A DNA stretch of 28,291 nucleotides from Didymodactylos carnosus. Its lineage: Eukaryota > Rotifera > Eurotatoria > Philodinida > Philodinidae. Location of the stretch: NCBI GenBank assembly GCA_905250885.1, contig CAJNOQ010001813.1:1-28291 (forward strand), in the 5' to 3' direction. Shown piece by piece: positions 18,961 through 28,291 of this stretch (positions are counted from its first letter, which is position 1; every line of letters begins with the position of its first letter). The translations under genes were made by a program, and so were the position numbers. The notes beneath the pieces are model-generated. The model searched no databases and was not told the origin of the DNA. It worked only from the letters and a program-made list of their open reading frames with translations.

Positions 18961-20260
18961 CACAGCGAGCACCCACGTTTTTGGAATATTACTGTTAAAA
19001 ATCACCTTTTCAGCAAATTCTACGATATTGGTTCTATTTTTTCACCATGAAAGGACCTAGACTGCGGTCTACACTATATATCAAAAGAAAGCTCCTTCAA
19101 AAGTCTAGAAAATGGCTGGTAATTCATTCCTGGTTGAAGGTGTTAGCACCCACTTTTACGGATGTTACTGCTGCAGAGTGATGTTTTCGGCATTGACGGA
19201 TAGGCTTAATCCATATGAAACCAACCAGCATCTACATCGATCTCTGACATCAGTGACGGGACAGACTTCATATTATAGAGCTCAGAAAACTGAACCGAAT
19301 GGTGAAAACGCAAGTCTCTAGCCTAGTTAGAAAAAAGTTATAGTCATTTCACCCTCGCAGCACAAAAATGCAGTTTTCGGCGGATTTGGCCTTACATGAA
19401 GAACGTCTCTTGACCATTTTCCCTATTGTAGAACCTTGAAGTTGGTATCAAATGAAAGAGCGTCTCGAGTTTTACATATTTTGATGAAGAAAAATTATAC
19501 TACATCTCAGGGTCTTGAGATAGGGATTTCTGAAAAAAAAACGTTTTCTAGAAAATCTAATGATCTTGAAATTTCTTTCAGAAGTTTTTCAACCATATCA
19601 TTAGATAGCCCCTTGGCTTGCTCTCAAGGAAGGTATATATTTCGAGTTTTCTAGTATTTCAGTCTAGTGACGCAGAGAGGAAAAAACCTAAGCAAACGTT
19701 TTCTGTAGACCGGAGATAGATGTCGGGAGATGGCAGTAAACTGTGCTAATGCCAGAAAAAGTCGAAAACGTCTTAGCTGTATATTACATAAGATGGGTGG
19801 GGAGAGCATTCTTTAGAAATCAGAAATATGTCCAGACATCTGGAGATCTGTGTAGAGTCTCGAGAAAAACTTTCAGATTTACATTACATTACGAACCTTA
19901 TACAACAAATCAAAGAAAAAATTATAACATATTTTAGATAGCACCCTAGTGAACGTCGACCGAAGGGAGGCTTGAGCGTTGTGGTGAATTGCAAAATGAT
20001 GGAGGGTCGTTCGCATATATAAGTTCCTAAAGTCAAGGGACCAAGCGAGTGCAGACGAGCATTCCCTTGCTATATTAAGTCCCAGCGTACCTTGACGAAA
20101 ACAGATCCGTATTGGTCAAAAATGTGCACTTTCATTGACTAAGAGAAATAGCGTATTATCCTAAAAGCGATAGATGGCGTCCTGTTTATGTCTTGTCCTA
20201 TTTTGAGCTTTTCGTAAATTTGATATAGTTCTACCCAAAAACGTCGTAAAGAGTTTGAGG
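18961..20260. other. Repeat-like non-coding stretch
   Basis: A GCACCCAC-TTTT--GGA-TTACTG block occurs near 18969 and again near 19146 in direct orientation with several mismatches, suggesting old duplicated non-coding mobile DNA. ORFs in 19112-19937 have no recognisable domain. Confidence 0.35.
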
Positions 20261-20298
20261 ACATCTCATTTTGTAGAGAATTGTTTGCTCTATCATTC
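20261..20298 (+). repeat. Dispersed repeat, copy B
   Basis: ACATCTCATTTTGTAGAG followed by TTTGCTCTATCATT; related to 8842-8880 and 15939-15968. Confidence 0.45.
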
Positions 20299-20494
20299 TC
20301 CGTAGTTTGAACAAAACTTTATTCGCAGGTTCTAGGTGCTGAAAAACTACAGTGGTTACAAAAATTGATCAACTGGGTGTATCTCCGATTTCTTTCCGCA
20401 GCCATAAACGCTGAAAAAGATTCAGGTAGTGACTTGAGTAGAAAAAATTGTTTCTAATACGGATTTGAGAAACTAAAACCATCGCTAAAGACAT

Positions 20495-20800
20495 TTGTTG
20501 CGGAATTCGTTTCGAATATTCAATTGTATATTCACAACCATCAGTAATGCGTGGATCAATGGACTCATCCAGAAGACTACTAAACGTTTCTCGCTTACCA
20601 GTATAATTAATAGGTCATTATTTCGATCGATAGATAAATCGATATTGAAGGATGACGTATTACTAACTTTCAATTGTTGTAAAAATGAACTGATAATGCT
20701 ATTGTTGGGTCTCGTGGCATTGTTATTATCTGTAATTGTATTATTCGTATTGTTTTCATTTAAAAGAAACTACGTCTTATTCGCGCGAGAAAAAGAATAA
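20495..20800 (+). CDS. Possible 101-aa single-pass membrane protein or terminal exon
   Basis: The frame ends with a strong hydrophobic helix (LIMLLLGLVALLLSVIVLF, about residues 66-84) flanked by a basic KRNY segment, as in a C-terminal membrane anchor. The first 60 residues are basic and unremarkable. The apparent start is a TTG at the edge of the frame, so if real it is more likely the last exon of a longer gene. No family is recognised and no partner exon was found. AT-rich DNA gives such hydrophobic frames by chance. Confidence 0.25.
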   Translation: MLRNSFRIFNCIFTTISNAWINGLIQKTTKRFSLTSIINRSLFRSIDKSILKDDVLLTFNCCKNELIMLLLGLVALLLSVIVLFVLFSFKRNYVLFAREKE

Positions 20801-21490
20801 AAAAAACGAAATCACTATTTTCTCTTTGAATCATACACGATTGCATGAAAAAGAACAGAAGGGCAATGAATGGAATTTAAACACCGGGATTAGGCGTGCG
20901 CCAATTATTTAACTCCTTTTCGAGATATTTACACAAAACGTTATAGCTCAATAACTCGGAACCGTTCAGTATTATATAACAGTTCATTTTGCACAGAAAT
21001 GTTTTCTCCTTTGTTCATGCAGTTCTTCGTAATGCAGTCATTCACACTTTAGCACATAGAGATCGAATATTTCACGCTTGTCTTCCTCCACAATTTTTCG
21101 TGGCTCGTCTGACCCACAGCCAACAGACAGATAAGTGCAATGATTGTCAGTTTCGTTATCAACTTTTTTGTACTATCTGATCGTTGACTGTAACACACGA
21201 ACCAACAATAATTCACTTTCTCATAATGTATCCGTAAACGATGCCTATTTGTAGGTCACTTGATTGAACACTTGTTGATGTTGACGAACAAATCGTATTA
21301 GCCCTCATGCATCCACCTGTTGTACTGACACTTGTTGTCCACCTGAGTGTGAGATGTGTGGCGTAAGGATGAAATGAGTCACCCTCTCACATTCCCTATG
21401 GCATAAGTTTTATTCTACGAAACAGTACGATCGAAATAAAACAGAAAGCATTCAACAAAAAAAACACAAAGCAAATAGCCACATGCTTTC
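20801..21490. other. Upstream region of AOAH
   Basis: No gene recognised. The last 100 bases lead into the TATA box at 21499. Confidence 0.45.
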
Positions 21491-21498
21491 ACTCTCAT

Positions 21499-21506
21499 CT
21501 ATAAAA
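21499..21506 (+). promoter_or_regulatory. TATA box of the AOAH gene
   Basis: TATAAAAC lies 81 bp upstream of the first base after it to the ATG at 21587, a usual distance for a short 5' UTR. Confidence 0.45.
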
Positions 21507-21586
21507 CAGTGTGAGAAAAAAAAACGCTTATATCTGACTATTCTCATGCAAACACTATTCGATTTCATATTTCATCGATAACAGTT

Positions 21587-24242
21587 ATGTCAAATATCGA
21601 CATACATTGGATTTGTTATTGCTTATTACTAATCATATTCATTCTACCAGCGACTAATGCTAGTGTAAATGGTGGTTCAGATTGTGCTACATGTACAATT
21701 GTTGTGGGTCTTGTTGAAAAACTATCGATTGTCCATAATGAAAGTATTGTTTCATCACTTGAACGTATCTGTAATGCTTTACCTACTGAATTGAAACCAT
21801 ACTGTAAAACAGCAGTCGAATTTTTGGGTAAGTTTTCACGTTCGTCTGAGTTCAAACAGGAAAAAAAGTAGGTTAAAATGATAGGTCCAATCATTATCGA
21901 CGGCTTTCTGAAAAAGGAAACACCCGATGTTATTTGCCATGCCATGAAAATTTGTACGACAGATCCTGATCAACCGGAATGTCATCTATTTCCATCGAAA
22001 TCATTAACGATGTCACTTGTGCACAGTGGATCTCGACTACGTCGACAACATCCAACACTTGAACCATTTTTCGACTTGAAACTATGTACACTGCCAGGTA
22101 TCAGAGAAATTTGTAAAATATTCGAAAATGTTTTCAGAAGTCATATACCATTGGTCGACGTCGATAACGACCGATTCGGTATCGAATCGGCTTTTCGCGG
22201 TAGCTCCTGGCGTGGCAGAGATTGTAACGATTTTGTACGAAACATTCGACCGGGTGCACGTGCAGTCAAAGGTGATTATACTGTGGATAACAATTGTAAT
22301 GGTATTTTCGGTATAAATGCATCGACCGGACGACCGTGGGAAGAAGAATTTTGTGATGATACACAACGTTTGGGTATTGCCGTTTTGGGTGATTCCATCT
22401 CGGCTCATTTTCATATACCGGAACAATGGCTCGATGCTAGTCAATTTTCACCAGCCGCTTTTGAACATATGATGCTTATCATTGAGAATGAACTCGATTG
22501 GCCACAAGTTTCTGATATAACAGGTCATGTGAATCTGACATGGCCGAATATTGAAGGTGAGTAAAAGATAGGAAGAAATTTCTACGAATGTACATTTCGA
22601 ACTATGATTTCATGTTATGATCGATGTGAAAGCAGAAAACCTATGGGTAGGTTTCGAAAGAGATAAATCCAATTTTGAGATATTTTTAATGAATAGAAAA
22701 GTTCAATATGCGACCGTATTGTTTTTAGTGAAATCCTGCAACAAGAGGTTTCTCGAAATACCTAGTACCAAACGTTTTGTTTCGTCCGATTAAGGTCTTA
22801 AGTAAAGGTGCAAAACTTCGAAATAGTTTCGTTTCAAGAAAAACATGAAACGAAATTATTTTCGCGTTACGGCATTCGTTTGTTTTGATCGAACTACATT
22901 TTATAAGAAGTTTCTTGCCCTGCAGCATCATAGTACATTGTTTCGTCATTCATTAAATGAAAATAAAACAGTTGTTGAGCTGTTCATTATTTTCTAATGA
23001 ATATCAAGTATTTTCGAATTAGTAAAAAATCAGAATCAAACAATTAGCACCTTCGGAAAGGTATGTTCAGTCTAATTGTTTCTCGTGTTAAACGAAAGAG
23101 AGAGATCTACCAATGTCTCAAAGCTGATCTGAGAATCTCAGAGAATGAATTCGGTCACTGATTTTACCTTCTCTACTATGTCTTTCATTGATCTTTTTGT
23201 TCGAGAGAAAAAGTAAAGATTCGAATAGACAGTTCATTCATCACATTTCTTTCATACTGCAGTATTCTCTATCAATTATATGTCTACCGATGCGGATAAG
23301 TATTACATAGTGGACTCTCATATTGACGAACAGAACTTTCCGAAGCTGTATACGATGGATTTTCTTATCTAAAGAACTATAAGATCTTCCAATTTCAATA
23401 TAATAATTGAATTTCTAATGTTCTATCAAAATAACTATTCACTATTAGGCACAACTCGTTCAATCTATGCTCGAATGTTCGAACTTGATCATTGCAATCA
23501 TCGTGATTACCAAAATATTGCTGTCAATGGTGCTAACAGTAAATCGATGCTTGATATTGTCAAAACCTTAAGTCGTGATCAAGAAAACGATGTACCAATG
23601 TTAGTTATTTATTCGTTAGTCGGTAACGATGTTTGTGATGGTCGTCTAAGTACAATGCTCGATATGACAACAGTCGAACAAATGCGTACAAATGTGTTAG
23701 CAACATTAACTTATCTGGATACGGTCTTACCCAAAGGTAGTCATGTACTAGCGACCGGTCTAGCTAATGGTAGCACTTTGTATGAATTATTACACGATCG
23801 TATACATCCATTCGGTCGTGTAGGTACACCGTTTACATACAAACAGATCTATTCATATTTGTCATGTTTACAAATATCGCCTTGTGCTGGATGGTTAACA
23901 TCGAATGATTCCTTACGTGCATCAACAACACAACGTGCTTTTGAACTTTCCGATGCAGTGAAAAATGCGACATTATATGCGTCTTATAAGCCTCGTAATT
24001 TTGATGTTGACTATCTCGATTTTCCACTTGATGATATCATGGCCAAATGGATCGCACAAGGTGGGGAACCATGGCAATTGATTGAAAGTGTCGACGGATT
24101 CCATATTAATCAGTATGGTCATGCACTAGTTTCAGATGTTCTTTGGTCATGGCTAACAAAAAATAGGCCACAATGGTTGCCATCACTAAATCCACACAAC
24201 GCTGACATTGAACGAATCTTCAAAGATCAAGGCGGTTATTAA
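21587..24242 (+). CDS. AOAH: Acyloxyacyl hydrolase (AOAH), complete, three exons
   Basis: The enzyme removes secondary acyl chains from lipid A of bacterial lipopolysaccharide, acting in lysosomes or outside the cell. Exons 21587-21827, 21885-22556 and 23449-24242 join with both junctions in phase 1 (Gly codons) and give 568 aa, close to the vertebrate length. Introns are 57 bp (GTAAGT...ATAG) and 892 bp (GTGAGT...TTAG). Residues 1-25 are a signal peptide. Residues 33-110 form a saposin-B domain with Cys pairs starting CATC. A DVDNDRF/WRGRDCND/NCNGIFG region matches the calcium-binding segment. The SGNH lipase domain shows GDSISAHFH (catalytic Ser251), NGAN (Gly332), GNDVCDG (Asn364) and DGFH (Asp520, His523). 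It ends DQGGY. All catalytic residues are present, so it is predicted active, with the saposin part probably cleaved into a small subunit as in vertebrates. Confidence 0.95.
22557..23448 (+). other. Long AOAH intron 2
   Basis: At 892 bp it is far longer than the other introns in the window (57-113 bp). It contains an imperfect hairpin (TAGTTTCGTTTC / GAAACGAAATTA, about 22824-22858) but no recognisable transposon ORF. The minus frame 22725-22949 has no family features. Splice signals are GTGAGT and TTAG. Confidence 0.7.
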
Positions 24243-24323
24243 ACATGAACCAGAACAGCGTTTATCTTGTTCAATTGTTAACTTTTAACCGCTCATTTTT
24301 GTTTAGGAAGATTCTAAATGAGT

Positions 24324-24329
24324 AATAAA
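24324..24329 (+). terminator. Poly(A) signal AATAAA of AOAH
   Basis: AATAAA lies 82 bases after the AOAH stop codon and is the first canonical signal downstream. Confidence 0.55.
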
Positions 24330-24753
24330 AGGATGAACGTAGTTTTCATGGTCTTGAAAAGATAATGATCTACTCGATTCTTCTAAAAACATCTTCAATA
24401 GAGCCTTAGCAAATAGGTGATGTTAGATTGCATTCACATTGTACATCTTTATTTCTTTCTTTTCTGTGCGTTTAGACAGAAAAGAGAAAAATAGAAAAAG
24501 AGTGAAGAAAATTTTCATTCACATAATACATAATACCCTAAGAGAACTAAAAACAAAAAGAACTGAACGAATGGAGGATGCAACGCATATATTTCCAGGG
24601 ACTTTAATCATACAAAATAGAGATTTTTAAAATGCAAATAATTCTTCTTAAAAAAAGTGAACAAAAACGAAGAAAACAGATTGTTAATTTCGAAAGAAAA
24701 AGGAGCATTTTTAGAATAGAAATGTTGCCGAATATACGTCCAAATATTCAAGT
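24330..24753. other. Spacer after AOAH
   Basis: A-rich sequence giving Lys/Arg-rich chance ORFs; no gene recognised. Confidence 0.45.
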
Positions 24754-24845
24754 CAGAGATGGGCGAGTACACGAATTTCTGAGTACGAGTACTGAGGGTC
24801 GAGTACGAGTGTTTTCTGTAAAGTACTCAAGTACTACTCGAGTAT
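24754..24845 (+). repeat. GAGTAC-rich repeat with possible hAT-like end
   Basis: Starts CAGAGATGGGCGAGTAC, resembling hAT-type termini, followed by alternating GAGTACGAGTACT and AGTACTCAAGTACTACTCGAG that could fold back. More GAGCACGAGTACAAGG occurs at about 24957. No opposite end (GCCCATCTCTG) is present in the window. Confidence 0.4.
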
Positions 24846-25880
24846 AAAATCTTTCTAAAGAAGCCGGTGATTCCGAAAAAATCTATTTTTCGATGCGTAA
24901 ATAGTAGAAAAAAAGGTCACCAGTTTTTGGGGAAGTCCCGTTTTAAAAAAAAGCCCCGAGCACGAGTACAAGGATACACGTTACAAAAGTTGAATATGAC
25001 TTAACGATTGAAGAATACAAAAAAGAATAAAAATAACAGAAATTAAGCGACCCAATGATAAATTTGTAATTGCATATTTATACACTGGACCGCTTGTCCA
25101 ACTAACGCCCCCCATTTTTTGCTCTTTTTCGAAAAGTTATTGCAATAAAGCTACAAACTAATATAAGATGGCAACTAGATGATTAAGTAGATTAAACATT
25201 TCTATACAAAATGAAAAGTGTTTCGGCTCTGAACGTTGATTCGTTATAAAAATACAGCCGTTGTACAGACAGCCCCAAAGGACTAAGGGCTCCTAAGGGG
25301 TGATCCATAAGTTTTGGACCCTCTCTGTAAATTAACATTATCAATATGATATACATATAATAAGATTCAGCTGTTTTCTGCAAAATTTTCCCCATTTAAT
25401 TCTCTACACAATGGTATATAGGAGATGATCCTGAGAGTTGAGATGCCGTCGTAATTGAACTGAAATCAAAATGTCCTAAAACTGTCAATCTTCCAAGAAA
25501 CGAACAGTCGCGTTTCCTTTATATGCGTTGTTTATATATCTTCCTTACTAATAGAGCTAGAGATATAAAAATCTACAGTAATAATCATCTGATTGTAAGA
25601 GATTAAATATTAAATGTTAAACCTGTTAGGATCCTTGAAAATCTTATTTTGAATCCTGTCAGGATGCTGAAATTCCATGGCTACACGCTTCTTTAAGGAC
25701 TTAGGAGATTCCTGAACGATTGCTAGTTCAAAACTAGTGGTAAACTGGAGTGGTGCGGTCAAGGCGCTCAAACACGAATTCGCAGATGGCGCTTTTTTGT
25801 ACTTCGGTGCAATTAACCGGAATTTCGAACACTGTGTAAACATACCAAATCTACGAAGTGTATCGAGAAGCGAACTGCAT
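24846..25880. other. Gene-free stretch
   Basis: No recognisable gene. ORFs around 25610-26017 on the two strands overlap and mirror a repeat-rich stretch. Confidence 0.4.
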
Positions 25881-25884
25881 TTGG

Positions 25885-25920
25885 AAACTGTTGAACGTTT
25901 TTTATGTTTCAACAGTTTGC
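25885..25920. repeat. Hairpin AAACTGTTGAA / TTCAACAGTTT
   Basis: An 11-bp perfect inverted repeat around an AT-rich loop (left arm about 25885, right arm about 25908-25918). A short duplicated string GCGTTACAACAGCAA / ACGTTACAACAGCAA follows at about 26034 and 26064. No function can be assigned. Confidence 0.55.
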
Positions 25921-25999
25921 ATTTTCGAAGTGATCGCGAATTGTATATTGTTGAAAACATGCTCACTAATGTGCAGAGATGAATTCGGCAAAATTGCCT

Positions 26000-26740
26000 A
26001 ACTTTTTTAAGCGTCAATTCAACAATGGTGGCAACGTTACAACAGCAAGTGCTAGTGCCAGCGTTACAACAGCAACATGCAAGATCGAATTCGTCAAACT
26101 ATGCAAATTCTTCAACAACTAAACAAAAATTTAATTGTCAATTCGAAGCTATGTAACAATGTACATTTTCGAATCCGTGGCTGTCGAAATTCGCAAGCGC
26201 CTAGATCTAAACGTAAATAAAAATCAAAACATTTTTTCATCCAAGTGTTCAAATCTGCAAATTCTTACCATCTTGCACATCGCAATTAATTCGTAGAGAA
26301 ATTGTGAGAATTTGGAGGAGAATAGCTGTAATAAATATCTAAACTCAGATAACATTTTCCTACGGCTCTGAAAATCTACAAATTGCTTGCACATTGCAGT
26401 TAATTCGTATTAAATTGTGCAGTTTAATTTAATTTATTTATTTTATTTTTTTTTTTTTTTGGATGATGATGAATTTATGAGTTGAAGAGACAGAAGAGAG
26501 AGAATAGACTTGCTGCTTTTTGAATTATCATTCAAATGAGATAAATGAATAGGTGCCAGTCTCTATGCTAAACGTTTCTAGAAAAATCCTCACAAGCAAG
26601 TTAGATTTCTTTTGGGTGGCGCTAATCATTTACTCTCGAAAATCAAGCAGAAGAAAAGCAAAATAAAAGACAAGCACGGTCATAGAGCGGAACGTCTTGC
26701 TATATCCTGATTTTTGAATCCGGGACGGATTCTCCCAGGG
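26000..26740. other. Gene-free stretch with a T-rich tract
   Basis: A run of T at about 26441-26460 preceded by ATTTATTTATTTT reads as a poly(A)-like tail on the minus strand; a similar tract (TTTTTTTTTAATTTATTTATTTA) is at 27642-27664. They may be ends of retroposed sequences, but no body is recognisable. Confidence 0.35.
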
Positions 26741-26752
26741 CGACGGGGTGAT

Positions 26753-26775
26753 TGTAACGGCTCATCGCCGTTACA
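26753..26775. repeat. Perfect 9-bp hairpin TGTAACGGC / GCCGTTACA
   Basis: Stem 26753-26761 with 26767-26775 and a 5-base loop TCATC. TGTAAC recurs at 27015 and 27224. It is GC-rich against an AT-rich background. A direct repeat GATGTGACGGAC follows (about 26870 and 26906). Confidence 0.6.
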
Positions 26776-27986
26776 TTTATTCTCCATGCTTGATCTTATC
26801 ACAGTTTCTAGAAATTCTTAAAACTTCGTAGTTTCGCGGGTTTTTGTGTGTGTTTATTTGTCCGTACAGAGATGTGACGGACGTACATACATATAGTGAC
26901 TAATGGATGTGACGGACCAAAAATCCGGGCAAAATTGGTTGGAATCTTCAGATTGCCGCACCTAAAAAGCGCGACCGATGATGATGAACCGTTAAAATGA
27001 ATGGCAGCTATCTACTGTAACGAATCCTTTGACATAAATTCGGGTCCTCTGTCGTTGCTGTCTTTGCCTTAAAATCAGTAAACTTGAACGGATTAAGTAA
27101 GATTTGTATTATTTGTTTCGTTGACTTTTCAACATCATCATCATTATTTTTATTTCAGTAATTTCCTTCTGAATTGATTCGTTCTTTAAATGCTAGGAAA
27201 CCTTTATTAATTTGCTGGCCCTACTGTAACACCCGTTTGTGAATGTACATCTCAATTCACAAAAACTTCAAAGTTACTGAGGATATTTTCATCGTTCAAA
27301 GGTGAAACGAAAAATATTCAAGCTTTTACATCATGAAAGGAGTACGGAGGATAATACCCTTTCCTGGTCCGGACATTTCCATACACTTAGTTTTATTAGT
27401 TAGCAAAAATCTTTCAAACGGCTTTCTAAGGCCTTAGGTTCCCTACAGCGTCTTTGAAAAACTTTTCATTTTTAATGTTTTTCAAACACACCTGGTAATA
27501 TGTAATTGTCAAATTCATCAAAAAAATTTTTCGATTTGTGTGAAGGTTTTGTAGTTTTTTGTATTAAAATAAGGAACCCTTCAACCAGGTATTCCATATA
27601 TCCGACAGGCGGTTTTCAGAAAAGCTTTTCAAAAAACCCGACCTTTTTTTTTAATTTATTTATTTAGGCAGAGAATTATTTAGGAGTTAGATTCAAGAGC
27701 AGACAGCTGATTCACTTACACTATGATAGTTTAAAATTAAACCAGTTATTGAATTAAATATGAATTAGAAAGCTGGATGATAAATTGAATGACTTCCACA
27801 TAGTAAGACAATATTTTTGTACTGCAAGAAGTAGAACGATAAAGCGCAACAGGTTGAAAAGGCTGATTCGTACTAGCCCTATTAGCTCTTCGAGGATTTT
27901 CTTAGATATCCACCGCTGCATGGAAGCTCACCAGTCTACCTGTGCTTTATTTTCTAAAGGTTGATCAGAAAATCTATGCCATCAAG
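26776..27986. other. Gene-free stretch before the right-edge gene
   Basis: Apart from the short repeats noted, no ORF or RNA gene is recognised. An open frame without an earlier ATG leads into the gene at 27987 from about 27906. Confidence 0.45.
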
Positions 27987-28291
27987 ATGGAAAGTGATGA
28001 AGAAGTTGAGTATGACGAGAACAAAGAAAAGGGCAATCAAGATTATTATGCTGATCGGCGTGATAGTCTAACTGGTCGAGCTGATCCATTTGTCTCGGAG
28101 GAAAATCATTCCAAATTAAGTAAGATACCTGGTACCGGTCATCTTACTTCGTTCGTTCGCCACTATCGTGATAAATATACCGTTAAAGAACAAAGACCAC
28201 TTCAGAAAAAGAAACGGACATTTTGCACGTTGACACCAAATCAGTGGCTTACGCTGCTGAGCACCTTCCTACTGCCGTTAGCGCTGGCAGC
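27987..28291 (+). CDS. N-terminus of a membrane protein, running off the right edge
   Basis: The ATG at 27987-27989 is the first in a frame open from 27906 and continues to the window end (101 codons plus 2 bases). The start MESDEEVEYDENKEKGNQDY is acidic; a basic LQKKKRTF segment precedes a hydrophobic stretch, LTPNQWLTLLSTFLLPLALA, that looks like the first membrane helix with a cytoplasmic N-terminus. Codon-level regularity and lack of stops support a real exon. I recall similar N-termini (basic segment, then TPxQW and a helix) in an expanded rotifer membrane-protein family, but I am not sure of it and name no function. Confidence 0.6.
   Translation, partial: MESDEEVEYDENKEKGNQDYYADRRDSLTGRADPFVSEENHSKLSKIPGTGHLTSFVRHYRDKYTVKEQRPLQKKKRTFCTLTPNQWLTLLSTFLLPLALA

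Noticed and set aside
26753-27230. Possible LTR starting TGTAAC
   Set aside because: No matching second LTR, no clear CA end with target duplication and no primer-binding site could be identified.
1-28291. CRISPR arrays or bacterial-type operons
   Set aside because: No regularly spaced repeats with unique spacers and no ribosome-binding sites; the window is eukaryotic.

Overview
This 28.3 kb window is eukaryotic, AT-rich and gene-poor. Protein-coding genes are split by short GT-AG introns (57, 62 and 113 bp, plus one of 892 bp). The best-supported gene is a complete animal-type acyloxyacyl hydrolase (AOAH). Short introns, secreted Cys-rich PAN/apple-like first exons, a relic p300/CBP acetyltransferase and many decayed transposons together suggest an invertebrate, most likely a bdelloid rotifer. 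That placement is inference from remembered family resemblance, not a search.

Layout, left to right: 1-137 partial exon (-) running off the left edge; 1229-1740 relic of a p300/CBP-type acetyltransferase; 1733-2460 cluster of AAGATCTT-type palindromic repeats; 3048-3563 long inverted repeat; 4248-4705 compact three-exon gene for a 93-aa coiled-coil protein; 5130-8144 full-length but dead piggyBac element between TTAA duplications; 8413-8719 second foldback; 9091-9426 and 10805-11126 two minus-strand secreted Cys-rich exons; 11675-12116 endonuclease fragment of a non-LTR retrotransposon running into a composite palindrome of ~177-bp units (12132-13073); 13355-13478 CGGGTC-rich repeat; 15159-15701 a 71-bp direct repeat; about 16440-16690 mariner-type transposase relic (-); 17334-17406 elongator tRNA-Met (-); 17410-20490 mostly repeats or nothing recognised; 21587-24242 AOAH; 24754 onward possible hAT terminus and featureless DNA; 27987-28291 start of a membrane-protein gene running off the right edge.

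The genes do not form a functional cluster. AOAH encodes a secreted or lysosomal lipase that removes secondary acyl chains from bacterial LPS, and it is the only gene whose function can be named with confidence. The tRNA, the small coiled-coil gene and the right-edge gene look intact. Most of the rest is mobile-element debris, with a striking excess of long inverted repeats (three foldback structures plus the piggyBac subterminal repeats). I see no coherent new multi-gene system; the best leads are the tiny three-exon gene, the composite palindrome and the piggyBac subterminal repeat architecture.
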